A stretch of 64,000 nt of DNA. It comes from Enterococcus larvae (GTDB lineage: Bacteria > Bacillota > Bacilli > Lactobacillales > Enterococcaceae). The position numbers and the translations under genes were made by a program. The notes under the pieces were generated by a model that saw nothing but the letters and a program-made list of their open reading frames with translations, ran no database searches and was not told the DNA's origin. The stretch lies in NCBI RefSeq assembly GCF_017830045.1, contig NZ_JAEDXU010000006.1:62001-126000 (forward strand), in the 5' to 3' direction. The first letter of the stretch is position 1. Each line of letters begins with the position of its first letter. Positions 63,306 through 64,000 of this stretch are shown here, piece after piece.

Positions 63306-64000
63306 TTGTTTGAATCAATAGAAGAATTAATACAACGAGCGGAAGAGCAGCACTGCAAGCTGGCAGAGATCATGATTGCTCAGGAAATAGAGATGTCCGG
63401 TCGTAGCCGCAAAGAGATCATGCAGCAAATGGAAATAAACTTAGAAACAATGGAAGCGGCGGCAGAAAAAGGGATTCAAGGCGTGAAATCACATTCAGGA
63501 TTAACAGGCTATGATGCAAAAAGATTGCAGAAATACTTGGATCAAAAAACGGTCTTAACCGATACTACCTTTGTTAAAGCACTATGCTATGCTGTAGCAA
63601 CCAATGAAGTAAATGCTGCGATGGGAATGATCTGTGCAACACCGACTGCTGGATCTGCCGGTGTCGTTCCCGGTGTTCTTCTTGCGTTTAGTGAAAAGCT
63701 GACTGCTACACGGGAAGCCATGCTGGAATTTTTATTTACTTCAGCTGCCTGCGGTTTTGTCGTAGCAAATAATGCAATGATTTCCGGTGCTGAAGGTGGT
63801 TGCCAAGCTGAGATTGGCTCAGCTTCAGCGATGGCAGCAGCAGCATTAGTCGAATTAGCAGGAGGCACGCCTCGCCAAGCAGGACATGCCTTTGCCATTG
63901 CTCTAAAAAATTTGATTGGACTAGCCTGTGATCCTGTTGCAGGTCTGGTGGAAATTCCTTGTATCAAAAGAAACGCTGGAGGAACTGCTAATGCTATTGC
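63306..64000 (+). CDS. sdaAA: L-serine dehydratase alpha subunit, cut by the window edge
   Basis: The catalytic alpha chain, open to the right edge (at least 231 codons). It reads FESIEELIQRAEEQHCKLAEIM, then MGMICATPTAGSAGVVPG and CDPVAGLVEIPCIKRN, where the cysteines ligate the iron-sulfur cluster. The start is TTG 63306, ten bases after GGAGG; no in-frame ATG exists near it. Confidence 0.92.
   Translation, partial: MFESIEELIQRAEEQHCKLAEIMIAQEIEMSGRSRKEIMQQMEINLETMEAAAEKGIQGVKSHSGLTGYDAKRLQKYLDQKTVLTDTTFVKALCYAVATNEVNAAMGMICATPTAGSAGVVPGVLLAFSEKLTATREAMLEFLFTSAACGFVVANNAMISGAEGGCQAEIGSASAMAAAALVELAGGTPRQAGHAFAIALKNLIGLACDPVAGLVEIPCIKRNAGGTANAI

Overview
The window reads as chromosome of a low-GC Gram-positive of the order Lactobacillales, most likely an Enterococcus. 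The support is gene content: a ManR/LevR-controlled mannose PTS with manO, the ymfF-ymfH-rodZ-pgsA neighbourhood, carbamate kinase, a YfhO membrane protein and two phage-type lysins of an enterococcal kind. Ribosome binding sites are strong AGGAG types and several starts are TTG or GTG. I cannot fix the species. I see no tRNA, rRNA, CRISPR array, transposase or prophage block.

Layout. 0-7 kb: a partial hypothetical, a D-Ala-D-Ala carboxypeptidase, then (minus strand) pgsA, rodZ, a decayed ymfI, ymfH and ymfF. 7-8 kb: mscL followed by three and a fraction copies of a roughly 120-bp hairpin repeat whose arms covary. 8-15 kb (minus): a five-gene surface operon with its own promoter and terminator, encoding a ricin-lectin/transglutaminase protein, a lipoprotein, an MBOAT acyltransferase, an AlgX/AlgJ-like partner and a second, related lipoprotein with an Ala/Gln-rich tail. 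15-22 kb (plus): serC-serA-DUF1015, then proB-proA-PHP phosphatase. 22-26 kb: a toxin remnant with a duplicated-domain partner, an acetyltransferase, and a MerR regulator divergent from a PRD protein across a textbook MerR operator.

26-34 kb: YfhO, two tandem lysins sharing one C-terminal module that carries an internal ribosome binding site and start, an MGMT-like protein, a UbiB-family kinase and a candidate small RNA. 34-44 kb: a probable oxalurate-type (carbamoyl-oxamate) catabolic locus made of symporter, carbamate kinase, another hairpin repeat, MFS transporter, AllH-like protein, a fused FdrA-DUF1116 protein, a divergent PucR regulator and an alpha/beta hydrolase. 44-49 kb: a large coiled-coil protein of unknown role and several small membrane proteins.

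49-56 kb (minus): manO, manN, manM, manL, a lone IIB and the sigma-54 activator ManR, with a perfect -24/-12 promoter and a palindrome that may be the ManR enhancer. 56-64 kb (plus): an ABC-F ATPase, a split-barrel flavin-type protein, an AraC regulator with a glycosidase-like C-terminus, then an MFS transporter and both L-serine dehydratase subunits behind a cre-like site. sdaAA runs off the right edge.
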